Part shown: piece by piece, positions 30,545 through 42,929 of the stretch
Layout: every line of letters starts with the position of its first letter
Numbering within the stretch: the stretch's first letter is position 1
NCBI RefSeq assembly: GCF_932526225.1
Contig: NC_064046.1
Location: forward strand, 8,643,719-8,707,718
Source of the DNA: Nematostella vectensis
Taxonomy: Eukaryota; Cnidaria; Anthozoa; Actiniaria; Edwardsiidae
Reading direction: 5' to 3'
DNA length: 64,000 nucleotides
Program-made: the position numbers and the translations under genes
The notes under the pieces: generated by a model
What the model was told of the DNA's origin: nothing
Databases searched by the model: none
What the model saw: only the letters and a program-made list of their open reading frames with translations

Positions 30545-33500
30545 ATGCTCAGCGCGGGAGTTTCTTCGATTCAAATGCAAATCCGATTCGCTTTCCAAGG
30601 ATTTTTGCCGGCAAAGACAACGAAAAGTCTGCTCCGATATTTCAGAGGTGAGTAAATTAGGCATTCTTCTCTTAAAAAATAAGATTTATTTGAAACTACT
30701 GTTTATTCTATGGCTCTGATGTAATCGGGCAAGTCTGGGCAAACGAACGAGTCCTTTTGAGAGCGGGCTGCGTTTGGTCAACATTTGCGCGCGATTTTCA
30801 AATCCTGAATTCATAATTCTTTGATTTAACTGCGATACGACATGAAAAGCTGCTGGATACTTGGTTAGTAGCCCATGTACTCAATTCCCTAACCTTCTTT
30901 TACAATTTTCTTCTTGTTTTGTAAGGTTTTAGAGGGCTTATCTTTATATTCGCGATTTTGGCGCGTTATTTCTTGCTGGTAGACCGCCATGTTATGAAGT
31001 GCTTTCGAGGATAAACTCATCTCTTACTCACATTTTCTTCCATTTGAAATCAATGATTGTAAAAAAGAACTGTTTATTATTAGGTGTTTCATATATGAGC
31101 ATATAATTCACTGGAATATACAATCTATAGACGAAAATTAAATGCGAGTTTTGCGCGGGAAACTAAGTATATCGTTATGTTCGTGTGTTCAAAGTTTTAT
31201 TTCCCTTTTAGGCAAAATGCTTGGTACAAACGGATTCACTACAAGCCCGAAGAAAGCCCTTCAGAATGGCTTCACTAGGGGACATGATATGAGGAAAATA
31301 ACGGTAAGGATTTAAGTAGTTTAAACATTTAGTAGTTTATTTCAATCAAGCTCTAGCATCTTTTTATGTGTTATGTTTTTTATGTGAAAAATCGTTTTTT
31401 TCCAGGTTGCTATTGAGGGAAATATCGGAAGTGGAAAAACAACGCTACTGAAGTATTTTAGGCAAAACCCAATTGTTGAGGTAAAAATGATTACTTGACA
31501 GAGTGCGTTTGAACAGTATTTCAGTTTCCGAATCCGACATGATGTCATCATGTCATCATTGATGATCACCATCATTGATGTCATTGATGGTCAGCTTTTT
31601 TTCTTTGCAAAGTTCCTTATATATTGAATTTTCACCTCCTACTAGCATAGAACTAATCAAGATGTTTTTTTTTCTTGGCTCTTTAAAGGGTCAGAAAAAA
31701 AAATAAAATGCCATGGTACACTCCTTTTTTTAATAAGAACGGCTAATTTTCAGTTGAGGCTGGGCCGTTCTTATTGTTGGGACATTTTAAGGCTGAATAT
31801 GTTCTCAATGATGATCTTAAATTTTAGGGTATATAAAAATATACCCAATAAATTATTAAGAAGAGAATTACACTAATGATCAATAGCAATAATAAGGTTG
31901 TTACTATGAGCACAATTTGATTCTATATTTTAGAACGCAGGACTAAAAAGAATTTTTTTCTGCTATCTGAGCCTCGGTATGTTCTTAGAATTTGGTGTAA
32001 TCTCAGGCTTGACGTTCTTATAAAAAAGGGTTTATTCACATTCACAAGCTAGTAATTTAGAAAGGGAACCATAGGTGACTCAGTGTTTTAGTGCATTTGC
32101 ATATATCACCTTACCTCTCCTGAAACAGGTTCAATTCCCAGTTGAGAGTATCTTTCTGTTTCTCGGTACTCGGTTTGGCTTTTCAGGTATATGTAGGCTT
32201 ACTAGAAACTTGCTTTCCAACTTATTTCCAGCTTGTGTTTCTTGAATAATTCTTTTTAGTAATAGCATCAGGGTGCTTTGTATAAGATACTAAGATTGTG
32301 ATACTCCATTTCACAGATTTTAGAAGAACCTGTTAAAAAGTGGCAAAATGTTGGTGGGAGCAATATATTGGTATGTCTATTTGCTGTATTACTCATCAAT
32401 AGTGACAGGTTAAAAAACATCCCAGACCCTTGCCTTTGTATAAACTCCCAAAATAATATATCTTGCTAAATATAAACATTATTTTATAGCTTCTGTGAGT
32501 TAAATATTTTGCCATATTTTGTAAATTTTGAGTACTGTAGTGTAATACTAATTGGTTTTTAAAGTACATGACCTTATTATTATGAGATCTGATTAACAGA
32601 CAATGTTTATTTGAATGATTTTAGGATCTGATGTATAAAGATCCCAAGCGATGGAGCTACATGTTTGAGTCTTATGTTCTTTTGTCAATGATGAAGTTAC
32701 ACCATAATACACAGGTACCAATTTATGAAAATTAAGTTGACCAATCACAGGAGATCAAGCATTATGGGCATGTAATACAGGGTTCAAAATTTTTTTTTTA
32801 AATCAGCTAGATTTTGCCGGCTTTGTGGATTTTGGTGGAAAAAAAAGCCTGCACATTCAAAATATGAGAGGGGAATACAGAAAAAAAGAGCCGGCAAACA
32901 CCAGAAAACAGCCCGCTATTGCCGACAGGCGGCCACTATTTTGAACCCTGTAATAATGTGTTAGCAAGCAACCAAATAAATCCCTTGGGATTATGGAAAT
33001 AACATGGTTTATCACTTTCTATATCTATGCTGGCACATGGCAAGAAGCTACTGAAGGGGGTACCTGGGAGGGCCATTAATTATAAAACTGTAATAGGCTA
33101 TTATGCAACCCTTGGGAAATAAAGTTCATTGTAATGTATTGTATAGTATACAGGCATGTATATCATACACAATTCAAATACTTGGTGACAGGGAAATAAA
33201 TACAGCAATTGACAGTGTAAAAGTTTGATGTTGAATGCCTGTTTGAAATGATGTTTTGAGAACTAGTGCTTTGCTGTTGCAAAAGAGATTTGGTAACTTA
33301 ATAAATAAATGAAAAAAACAGCATTTTGGTTGTCAAGCAGCTGCTCCCTTGTTTACACAGTTATGCTCTCCATTTACACATTGCTCAGTTTACAGATAGC
33401 TTAAGTAATGTATGTTTACAATGACACTTATTGCCGATGATATCCCTCCTTTGTAGAAGGCCCCTGTGCGACTGTTAGAAAGAAGCGCATACAGTGCATA

Positions 33501-34246
33501 CTTCTGCTTCATAGAGAATCTCCACAGAAAGTAAGTTTATTTTTTATTGGTACAGGAAACTACTGATAACAGTTTTGGAGACTGTCTTGTGAAGGCCCCT
33601 TAGACTTTGTGGTACTGTGTTCTTATTTTAAATCTTTATTTATTTATTTTTGTATTAGTGGTTTGGTAACCTCTGTGGAATATAGCATCTTCCAAGAGTG
33701 GTTTGAATTCCTGCTTGAACAACAGAAACCACAGCTGGATTTGATAAGTAAGCACTATTATTAAAAGTTGTCTTCTATGTCTTCATTTGGCTGCCTATAG
33801 TAAATATAAATTCAAATATAAAATTCCTAACTTTTTTATTCAGTTTATTTGAGAACTTCACCTGAGAACTGCATGAAAAGAGTCAAGATGAGAAGTAGAT
33901 CAGAAGAGAGTACAGTTTCAATGGTATGATTTTGCTGATACAAGTCAACTCTGGCTCATACAGACACCCTTGGGAACGAGCATATATATATCATGGGCTC
34001 TCATGTTATTGGTTTTGCATGGAATCATTTTGTTTGGTAATTCTCATGTATTCTTTGCACCTATAGGACCTGATTCAGAATCTCCATGAAAGGTACGAGG
34101 ACTGGCTGATCCGAAAGACCAAGTTCCATGTACCTGCGCCAGTTGTTGTAGTGGATGGAAACCAGAGTCTTGCTGAATTATTTGAGTTCTATGATGCAAA
34201 TAGCCAGTTACTTCTAGGTATTAAGGAGGTTGAAGTTGCAGAGTAA
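30545..34246 (+). CDS. deoxynucleoside kinase, TK2-like, paralogue 1 (mitochondrial leader)
   Basis: Nine exons, 278 residues: 30545-30647, 31212-31303, 31406-31480, 32317-32370, 32625-32714, 33457-33530, 33659-33747, 33844-33923, 34067-34246 (TAA). The enzyme moves a phosphate from ATP to the 5'-OH of deoxynucleosides in the salvage pathway. Visible marks: P-loop [15 protein letters not shown] (about 67-81), the substrate-contacting [10 protein letters not shown], the ERS motif ([11 protein letters not shown]), and the lid [14 protein letters not shown] with arginines RMRSRSEE-like after it. YLRTSPE places it in the TK2 / insect dNK branch rather than dCK. The first 35 residues contain Arg and Lys but no acidic residue and look like a mitochondrial presequence. 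The position usually Arg in ERSxxSxR is Tyr. It is followed by a paralogue with matching intron positions. Substrate range cannot be read from the sequence. Confidence 0.9.
32778..32950. mobile_element. MITE, 173 bp, in a kinase 1 intron
   Basis: Terminal inverted repeats CAGGGTTCAAAAT and ATTTTGAACCCTG, flanked by TAATA on both sides (32773-32777 and 32951-32955), a candidate 5-bp target duplication. Non-coding core. CAGGG ends are hAT-like, but hAT elements normally make 8-bp duplications. Confidence 0.75.
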
Positions 34247-34937
34247 TAGGGCATACATTAGAGGTAGTGAAATATTTAAATTGTACATTGTATATATGAC
34301 ATTTCATCCACTGAGTGCATAGCATAAGACCCTGATGCAACATCTAAGTGTATAGTTTACCATTAATCTTGTCCACTTTGGCGACAAGCTATTTCTACAT
34401 ACATGCTACACCATGTACTGAAAATAATATACATTAGCATGTGTTAATAATAAATTTACTTGGATATTTACTGTCTTCAACCAAGCACTGCCCACAATTA
34501 AGTGCACAATATGAAACAATCCTTGCAGCAGCCATTTTGGTAAATAGGGTATATTTTTAAAAAAGTAATAATACATATTTTCTTTATTAGTTTTAATTTG
34601 AAATATTTACTGGATTCTCTGTAAGGATGATGCATGTTATGTTACCCTGGGTACCAGGGTAATGTTGTTTCTAAAACAGATGCACATTTTTGGGGGGGGG
34701 GGGGGATAATCACATGAAATGTTAGATGTTTCACTATAAAGGTGTACATTTTTAATTACTGACAATTCAGTCTTTTGGCATTAAAACATCATTATGCTGT
34801 ATAGATTCAAACTGTAAAAAGGACTTTTAAAAATACAATCAGCAGCATTTTAAAAATATTTATGCTTTAACAACAAACAGGCATTTTAAACTACGAGACT
34901 GTCTTATTTTCTAGTTACTGTAAAATATGATTTCTTC

Positions 34938-34943
34938 AATAAA
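34938..34943 (+). terminator. candidate kinase 1 polyadenylation signal
   Basis: AATAAA followed by a GT/T-rich stretch (TTTCAATTGTGTG), about 690 bp after the stop. An earlier AATAAA occurs near 34447. Confidence 0.45.
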
Positions 34944-34959
34944 GATGTTTCAATTGTGT

Positions 34960-36056
34960 GCTATATACTCTTTTTATATCCATTTTCATTTTCGGGGTTG
35001 AAAAAGATAAGGTCTCACCCTAGGTATTAAATATGTGCTGTGCTTTGCAGCTGTCTGAAGAAACCCAGAGTAGGACTGTTTCATTAATAGAATTGAGTAA
35101 GAGAGTTGCTGGAACTACTCTGCTGTGCTAGTGTTATATGGAAGAGCCTGGTGAATGTATGCATCTTTATAACCAACAGGGTTTGACACCTTAAGATATA
35201 GAAGCTACCTTTTTAATAGTAAATGTATTTTGATGTAAAAACTACAGACAAGCTTTGGACTTACTAGGTTGTCTGCGTAGGTGTGGTGGAACCAGTAAAA
35301 TACTTAATTAAATTAAATTAATTAAAGCGAAATTTTTCTCAGTACATTTCGCGAGTCTTAAATTTCGCGATCGCGAAGAAAAATGGTGTTTCCACGGGAT
35401 TTAATATCGCGAATTTGAAGCTCGTGACAATTTTTCTAAATCCGTTTAATTTCGCGGACGCGCGAAAAAAAAATAAGGTAAGAGATTGAAATGGTGTGTT
35501 TTACTACTCTGTGAAAACATTGGTTTCACTGTGTTTCCAGCATTAGCCCTTCGTCGGTGCAATAAAAGAGGGGCTAACGCTCGAAAAGTTAGCAAAATAA
35601 TTCTTTTTCCACAAAGGCGTAGAAAATACCATTTCAACTTTTTCTCGCGCACTATTTTCACGCGCACAAAGCTCTGGGCCTAGAATCACGTGACAGGATT
35701 GCATGACGTCACGAGCTGGACTGAGAGCGGGAAATTCTGAACTTGTATCTGGCGGGAGGTGAGTAGCAAACAAACCACGAAACTGTGATTTCCACAGCCT
35801 TATCACCATATCTACATCTGTCAATGGATATTTTACGGTTTAAATAATGCATTGAATACATTTATATCGACGTGGTGCTGCTATCATTCGCCCGTGTCCC
35901 TGGAGAAATGATGAAAACAGCTAGCGTTGGCCTAAAAAACAACAACACATCGCTTGAAATCTTTTGTGGATCTGTTTATTCTAGAATGTGTGTATTTATC
36001 CACAACAGATGAAATGTGATTTAGAATAATTTTTATAACCATGTAAGCTCCATAAG
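34960..36056. other. intergenic sequence between the two kinases
   Basis: About 1.1 kb with a foldback-like element (35486-35637) and CGCGAAATTT-type short inverted motifs at 35335-35465. Kinase 2 promoter elements probably lie at its right end, but no TATA box or known site stands out. Confidence 0.5.
35486..35637. mobile_element. foldback element upstream of kinase 2
   Basis: TTGAAATGGT at the left and ACCATTTCAA at the right are perfect inverted ends. Further inside, GCATTAGCCC faces GGGGCTAACGC around TTCGTCGGTGCAATAAAAG. Non-coding. I have an unverified memory of similar inner sequences in coral DNA. Confidence 0.6.
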
Positions 36057-39000
36057 ATGCTAAAATACGCTTCGCGCAAGATATCGCGTCTGGTAGTCGG
36101 CCATGGGTGGTTTCATGTTTGGTTCCTTCCCACAGAAAAAAAAAAGCTGTCTCGTCACGCTGTTATCGCTTTTTGCGCCAAAATAAAACACCTTTGGCGA
36201 AGCAAGGCAAGTACATATACAATAACCCTTCATATTCAGCTTTGCATGTGCAAAGGCTGTGTATATTTAGATGTCCCCTCAAACATTCATCCGAGTGTAA
36301 ATTCGTGTTACATTTGCTTATAATAGTAAGACCGAAGAGTCCGCGTCTTTCGTATCGTTAATGTGATCGGGTAAACAACAAAGTAGGTAATAGTTTTATT
36401 TATGTTTTACCGTAGGCGAGGCTTTGTTTGTTATCTGTGACACATCTGTAACATATTCTCCCTTTATTTTGTGTGATGTATTCCCTCTATATTATTATAG
36501 GCTATCAACATGATTGGTTCAAATGGTATCAGAGGGGTTGATTACTGTGCTATGGAAGAGGACAACATTCAGTTTACTCTGCCACAGAAGAGAAAAAATG
36601 TGACTGTAAGTTTAACTTCAATTTCACTTCACAGGAGTGGTCCCAGTCTTTTGGGAGGGGGTGGGGGGAAGGTGACAGAAATGTTAGGCATGGTACGGTT
36701 TAAGCCTTTATGAGATTCCTTGAGACCCTGTCCCAACATACCTGTTTTCTTTTGAAAACGCAACCTTTTTGTTACGTTTTCAAGAAGATCTGCGTCCATA
36801 TGAAGCGTTTCATTTTGATACGACCCATCCCCACGAAACAACAGAGGCAATAACAAGCTCTGCAGCGCATGTGTACTAGCGCGCCAAGTGGACTAGACCT
36901 GAGTTATCATGCCATTGTTTTCAAAAGGTTGCGTTTTCATCCCCTTGGCACAAAAAGGTATCTTTTTCAAACTGTTCCACTCTGGGGATCGTTTTCAAAC
37001 CGTTCCATTTTTCGGCCATTGTTTTCGTGTTAACGTGTGGGTGATACTGGTTTCCATAACAAAAAGGTTGCATTATCAAACAAAAACAGATACGTAGGGG
37101 ACGAGATCTGAGAGTTCCACTCATTCTAGCTCTCACAGGGTTTCTATCAAATGGTATTTAGGAGTTGATTAGAGTGGGTACACCTTTATCCTAGTATTAG
37201 TGCAGTCAATTATTTGACTTCAGAATTCATCACTGAATACGTAATTACACATTAATTTTCACTTTTTGGTGAAAACTTTTTGTAGCAACTGTAACATGCT
37301 CAAAGTGAATAAGAATCGTTATGAGTCTGAGATTGTATGAGAGAGCACAGCCAAACAGTGAGAGTTCCAGCTCTTATCAACTGTTGTCCTGTTTGATCAA
37401 GGCTTTAAGGATAGCAAATGCCTCTGGGTGCTATCTTTGAAGACTGCACCATTGCCACACCTGTCATACTAACTGGCCTTTGTTAATTGTTGTTTTCTTC
37501 AGAGTCCCTGGGGAACACTCCAGAGTTTCAGACCCCAAAAGATAGCACTTGGGTTAATTTACATTCTTAAGGGATTAGAAAAGTGACCCAATAAATAAAA
37601 TAACATCTCCCTTTTGCTATTCTAAGGTTGCAGTAGAAGGAAATATTGGAAGTGGAAAAACCACGTTGCTGAAATATTTTAGAAAGAATGATGAAGTTGA
37701 GGTTGGTATGTTTTTGTGATCAATGCATATCTCACCGGTACACTACTGGGCCCAGTTCCTAAATGTTAATCTTGACCAATCAAATGACTAGAATAGCCAA
37801 GTTATCCCTGGAATAGCACTTGCCTGCCTCTCAGGAACCGGGCCCTGGTCTACAGCGCTGTGTACCAATGATTGCCCTGGTCTACGGTGCTGTGTACCAA
37901 TGATTGCCCTGGTCTACAGTGCTGTGTACCAATGATTGCCCTGGTCTACGGTGCTGTGTACCAATGATTGCCCTGGTCTACGGTGCTGTGTACCAATGAT
38001 TGCCCTGGTCTACAGTGCTGTGCACCAATGATTGCCCTGGTCTACAGTGCTGTGTACCAATGATTGCCCTGGTCTACGGTGCTGTGCACCAATGATTGCC
38101 CTGGTCTACGGTGCTGTGTACCAATGATTGCCCTGGTCTACAGTGCTGTGCACCAATGATTGCCCTGGTCTACAGTGCTGTGTACCAATGATTGCCCTGG
38201 TCTACGGTGCTGTGCACCAATGATTGCCCTGGTCTACGGTGCTGTGCACCAATGATTGCCCTGGTCTACGGTGCTGTGTACCAATGATTGCCCTGGTCTA
38301 CGGTGCTGTGTACCAATGATTGCCCTGGTCTACAGTGCTGTGTACCAATGATTGCCCTGGTCTACAGTGCTGTGTACCAATGATTGTCTAGAAGCAAAAG
38401 CAACTATTAGGGTGACATCCCCCCACACACACACTGATTTTTCCAAATTGAAAAAAATAAAATAAAAATAAGTGCGGTTGAAGAAGATGTCTATTGTTAT
38501 AACCAAATTATTGTACATTCAAAACCACTTTTACATTACGTAAGTAGTGCACCTGTTTCTATTTATGAACCAGTGATTTTGACGTTCTCGTACTACCTTT
38601 CTATAGGTTATAGAGGAACCAGTGAGTAAGTGGCAAAATGTTGGCGGGAGTAACCTACTTGTAAGTATAACCCTCTTCATCTTAGTCAAGTTTAAAGAGA
38701 TTAGAAAACAAATACCACTTGAAAGTCTGGTTCTACTCACATTTTATAGTGCAAAACCCTTAATGGACCCTTATGGATTGTCTGTGATTGTCTTGAAAGG
38801 AATAAATTTTTTGTTGTGTATAAAAATTCAGTTATAGGTATTCAATATGCTGGTGATATATATAGCAATCTGTTGGCTACCTACATGTTTTTATTTCTCA
38901 GGAATTGTTCTACAAGGACTGCCAGAGATGGAGTTTCCTTTTTGAGTCTTATGCTCTGCTTACACTAATGCAGATCCACAAACGGCCTCATGTAAGGGCA

Positions 39001-42000
39001 TGCAATGCTATGGCTCTTAATGGGCACCTTTCTGCATCTTGATGAATTCTCAGAGGCTGTTCATGTGGACCATACATTTCCCATCTCCATCTGCAGCATA
39101 TTACCTATATTTACTCACCTACTTGGTTGCAACATTGAGTTATGTGTGTTAAACAAACCTGTCTATATGATGCTGAACAAGGTGTCAGCTTCTGCAATGT
39201 GGTTCTCCCAGTCTGTGATTTGCATAAAAACAATGCTCACGAAAGAATTCATTCACAAAACAGGAAAACCACATGGCATGTTTTGGTTAAACTTTACAGG
39301 TGGTAAAATTAATTTTTGTCAGTTGGGCTTGTACATACTTGTTTTATCTTTATTTGAATATGTGATATGACATTGCTCATTTCAGACCACACCCATAAAG
39401 ATGGTCGAGAGGAGTGTATACAGTGGGTATTACTGTTTTGAGCATAACCTCTGTGCAAGGTAAACATATCTTGTAATCGTTCACACTGCACTTGCCATTC
39501 AGAATGCAGTTTAACTGTTTTATAAACACTAAGTTTGTGACTGTCCAGAGAATCACCTATCTAATGAAGATATTGATAAGATTACTGAGAAGTCTAACAT
39601 TGTTAAGCTGTCTGTGAACCCCAAATATCTTGCTATTACCAATGATATACTATAGGGCGTATAAGGGAAAGCAACCCCTATAATTACCTTTCCTATTTCG
39701 TCCCCTTCCCAGAGCTGTTTACCATAAGCATCCCCCTAGAACGTATGGTTGGAATGACATGTGAAACTACATTTCCTTGTGCATTCCCTTGTACATTTCC
39801 TTTTGATGCTATCTGTTATCTGTTATTTGTTCTCCTATACAGTGGACTTATGGCTTCAGTTGAGCATGGTGTACATAATGACTGGTTCACCTGGATCACA
39901 GAGAAAGAGCAGCCCCAACTAGACCTCATCAGTAAGTCCTGTCTGTGTGTGTTCTTGCTCAACAGGGTTTCTAGTGTTTTCCAGACAAGCATGTAGCTAG
40001 AGGCTTCCCTGTCCTGACAAGCGTGTAGCTAGTGGCTTTCCAGAGTAGACAAGCGTGTAGCTAGAGGCTCTCCAGTCCAGACCAGCGTGAAGCTAGAGGC
40101 TTCCCTGTCCTGACAAGCGTGTTGCTAGAGGCTTTCCAGTCCAGAACAGCGCGTAGCTAGAGGCTTTCCAGTCCAGACAAGCATGTAGCTAGAGGCTTTC
40201 CAGTCCAGACAAGCATGTAGCTAGAGGCTTTCCAGTCCAGACAAGCGTGTAGCTAGAGGCTTTCCAGTCCAGACCAGCGTGTAGCTAGAGGCTTTCCAGT
40301 CCAGACAAGCATGTAGCTAGAGGCTTTCCAGTCCAGACCAGCGTGTAGCTAGAGGCTTTCTAGTCCAGACAAGCATGTAGCTGGAGGCTTTCTAGTCCAG
40401 ACAAGCGTGTAGCTAGAGGCTTTCTAGTCCAGACAAGCGTGTAGCTAGAGGCTCTCCAGTCCAGACCAGCGTGTAGCTAGAGGCTTTCCAGTCCAGACAA
40501 GCGTGTAGCTAGAGGCTCTCCAGTCCAGACAAGCATGTAGCTGGAGGCTTCCCTGTCCTGACAAGCATGTAGCTAGAGGCTTCCCAGTCTAGACAAGCAT
40601 GAAGCTAGAGGCTTTCCAGTCCAGACAAGCGTGTAGCTAGAGGCTTTCCAGTCCAGACAAGCGTGTAGCTAGAGGCTTTTTAGTCCAGACAAGCGTAAAG
40701 TTAGCGGCTTTTTTGTCCAGACAAGCGTGTAGCTAGATGCTTTCCAGCCCAGATAAGCGTGTAGCTAGAGGCTTTCCAGCCCAGACAAGCGTGTAGACTT
40801 TCCTTTTATGACCAGCATATAGCAAAAGAGGCATCATGTAGCAAGATGTCTGTATGCTAGTGCTCAACGGGTACAGCTAGACGTTTTCAAGGCAGGACTA
40901 GCAATTTGACGTCTGCTGTTGCTTTCCAATGTATTCTAATGCTTGGTTTTATTTGCTAGTTTATACATTCCTTGGCAAACATTGAAATGTTATAAGGGGC
41001 TGACGCGAACCATGATATAAACTTTTATCGACCTGAGCGTTTTGTATGCGTTTAATTCCCTTGGAAGACTGTGATAGTATGTTTGCCTGTATGTATCTTA
41101 TGCACTGTCGTCCTTTCATTTCAGTTTACTTACGAACTACACCCGAGAAGTGCATGGAGCGGATCAAACAGCGATGTCGGTCAGAGGAGACTTCTGTTTC
41201 AATGGTCAGTCTGTCTTGATTTCTTTAATTGCTTGTCACAATTCCAATTGGTGAGGCTAAATGATTTTCCATTTGCTCATTGTTTAATCACAATACAATT
41301 AATGACGTTCTATTATTTACTTCGCGCGCTTTGCTCATTGTTTCTTTAGAATGATTATTTGCATTTGCAAGCATAAGTACTGTCTCTGAACCAGCTTTCT
41401 CAAATCCTCGATTAATAATGTTCAATTACCGTTTGCGCATATTTCCTGTTTCTCCATCAGAACGAATCAATGGCCTTTAATACTTGATGATAGCTTTTCC
41501 GTAGGACTTGCTCAAGTCACTGCATGATACTTGATGATATCTTTTCCGTAGGACTTGCTCAAGGAACTGCATGATACTTGATATCTTTTCCGTAGGACTC
41601 GCTCAAGGAACTGCATGATACTTGATGATATCTTTTCCGTAGGACTTGCTCAAGTCTCCGCGTGATAGTTGATGATGTCTTTTCCGTAGGACTTGCTCAA
41701 ATCACCGCATGATACTTGATGATATCTTTTCCCTAGGACTTGCTCAAGGAACTGCATGATACTTGATATCTTTTCCGTAGGACTCGCTCAAGGAACTGCA
41801 TGATACTTGATGATATCTTTTCCGTAGGACTTGCTCAAGTCACCGCATGATACTTGATGATATCTTTTCCGTAGGACTTGCTCAAGTCACCGCATGATAC
41901 TTGATATCTTTTCCGTAGGACTTGCTCAAGGAACAGCATGATACTTGATGATATCTTTTCCGTAGGACTTGCTCAAGGAACTGCATGATCGCCATGAGGC

Positions 42001-42473
42001 TTGGTTGATTGAGAAAAAGTTTCCCGTCCCTGCCCCTGTCGTGGTAAGTGTTCTCTGCGACAGGCAAATACAGGACCGCAGTTTGAGGAGATAAAGTGGA
42101 AGTTTTACCCAAAACAACATTTTTAGCTACGGCAACTTCAAAAACTAGACAACCCCTGCCCCATAGCTGGAGTCAACGTAACAATGACTTAATCCACTCC
42201 TGTCGTCTGGCAACTCTTTTTTATTTCTTCTTAATTTTACGCCCAACTTAGCTTAATAAAACTGTTTTCAGTCAGTTTAATAAGAAAATGCGACGATAAC
42301 ATTTAACGAAAACGGTGGATTGTTAAATTCAGATACTCATGCGGTGTACCTCTCAGATCGTAGATGGGAACAGAAGCCTGGATGAGATGTACCGGTTCTA
42401 TGACAGCAACACAGGATGCCTTTTGGGAATGGATACCTGTGTACCATGCGAGGGCTTGGAGGTCCGCCAATAA
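36057..42473 (+). CDS. deoxynucleoside kinase, TK2-like, paralogue 2
   Basis: Proposed exons: 36057-36206, 36501-36605, 37627-37701, 38607-38660, 38902-38991, 39386-39459, 39843-39931, 41125-41204, 41966-42043, 42357-42473 (TAA); about 303 residues. Same chemistry and family as paralogue 1: P-loop [40 protein letters not shown], lid [14 protein letters not shown]. Exons 3-8 match paralogue 1 exons 3-8 in length and phase. The last coding exon of paralogue 1 is split here by an extra intron at VPAPVV|IVDGNRS. Exon 1 is the least certain: it gives a Lys/Arg-rich leader and needs a GC donor (CAAG|GCAAGT). Otherwise translation would start at the ATG at 36510. The Tyr-for-Arg change after ERS is shared with paralogue 1. 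The acceptor of exon 9 sits at the end of an array of copies of itself. Confidence 0.87.
37748..37845. mobile_element. MITE-like element with GGGCCCAGTTCCT ends
   Basis: GGGCCCAGTTCCT (37748-37760) and AGGAACCGGGCCC (37833-37845) form inverted ends around about 70 bp of non-coding sequence. The 32-bp minisatellite begins immediately at its right end. Confidence 0.65.
37846..38392 (+). repeat. 32-bp minisatellite in a kinase 2 intron
   Basis: About 17 highly similar copies of CCCTGGTCTACAGTGCTGTG plus TACCAATGATTG. Variants are limited to CAGT/CGGT and TGTA/TGCA, which suggests recent expansion. Confidence 0.95.
39960..40800 (+). repeat. 32-bp minisatellite in a kinase 2 intron
   Basis: About 26 copies of GACAAGCGTGTAGCTAGAGG plus CTTTCCAGTCCA, shortly after the donor at 39931. 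The unit is unrelated in sequence to the 37.8-kb array although both are 32 bp. Confidence 0.95.
41505..41993 (+). repeat. 44/47-bp array of copies of the kinase 2 exon 9 acceptor
   Basis: About ten tandem copies of TTGATGATATCTTTTCCGTAG|GACTTGCTCAAG and GAACTGCATGATAC; the last copy is the real acceptor (41965) plus the first 27 bases of exon 9. Upstream copies carry complete acceptors but read into ACTTGA, giving a TGA stop ten codons in. Only the last one supports a full-length protein. Confidence 0.95.
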
Positions 42474-42479
42474 ACACAC

Positions 42480-42640
42480 AATCACCAAGCACTGTCACAC
42501 AACCCTGTAACTCTACTTGAATGCGCCGTCACGCAATCATGACGATGACACCGGATGCATGTTAGTAAAATGGGATACCTGTGTACCAGGTACTGAGCGC
42601 TGTCACACAACCGGGACTAACCGGTCACGCTACGTGGGAC
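42480..42640 (+). repeat. partial duplication of the kinase 2 last exon end
   Basis: GGATACCTGTGTACCA and the downstream CTGTCACACAACC, found at the end of the last exon and just after it, recur at about 42573-42612. This is a local duplication of about 130 bp that falls in the 3' UTR. Confidence 0.6.
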
Positions 42641-42929
42641 CGGTCGTAACACCACTATCCGCGAATAAGACCACAATGCCTGAAACCATCGCTAATTTTC
42701 TCCGTCCTTGGGTGCGGTGTTTTCGACACACGCCTTCGTCTGGGTTCTTGTCGAAATTTAACTATTTATTTACCCGCTTTGGGCGACAAAATTTAATTAC
42801 AGAACTGTGCGGAAGCGCACAAGAATAATTTGAAAAGGTGGTTAAGTACCTAAAATTTATACTTCTTTTATGTATCTTATCATTTGTGAAAATTCAATTA
42901 AAAGATTATTTTTAAAGAAATTAAAACGA

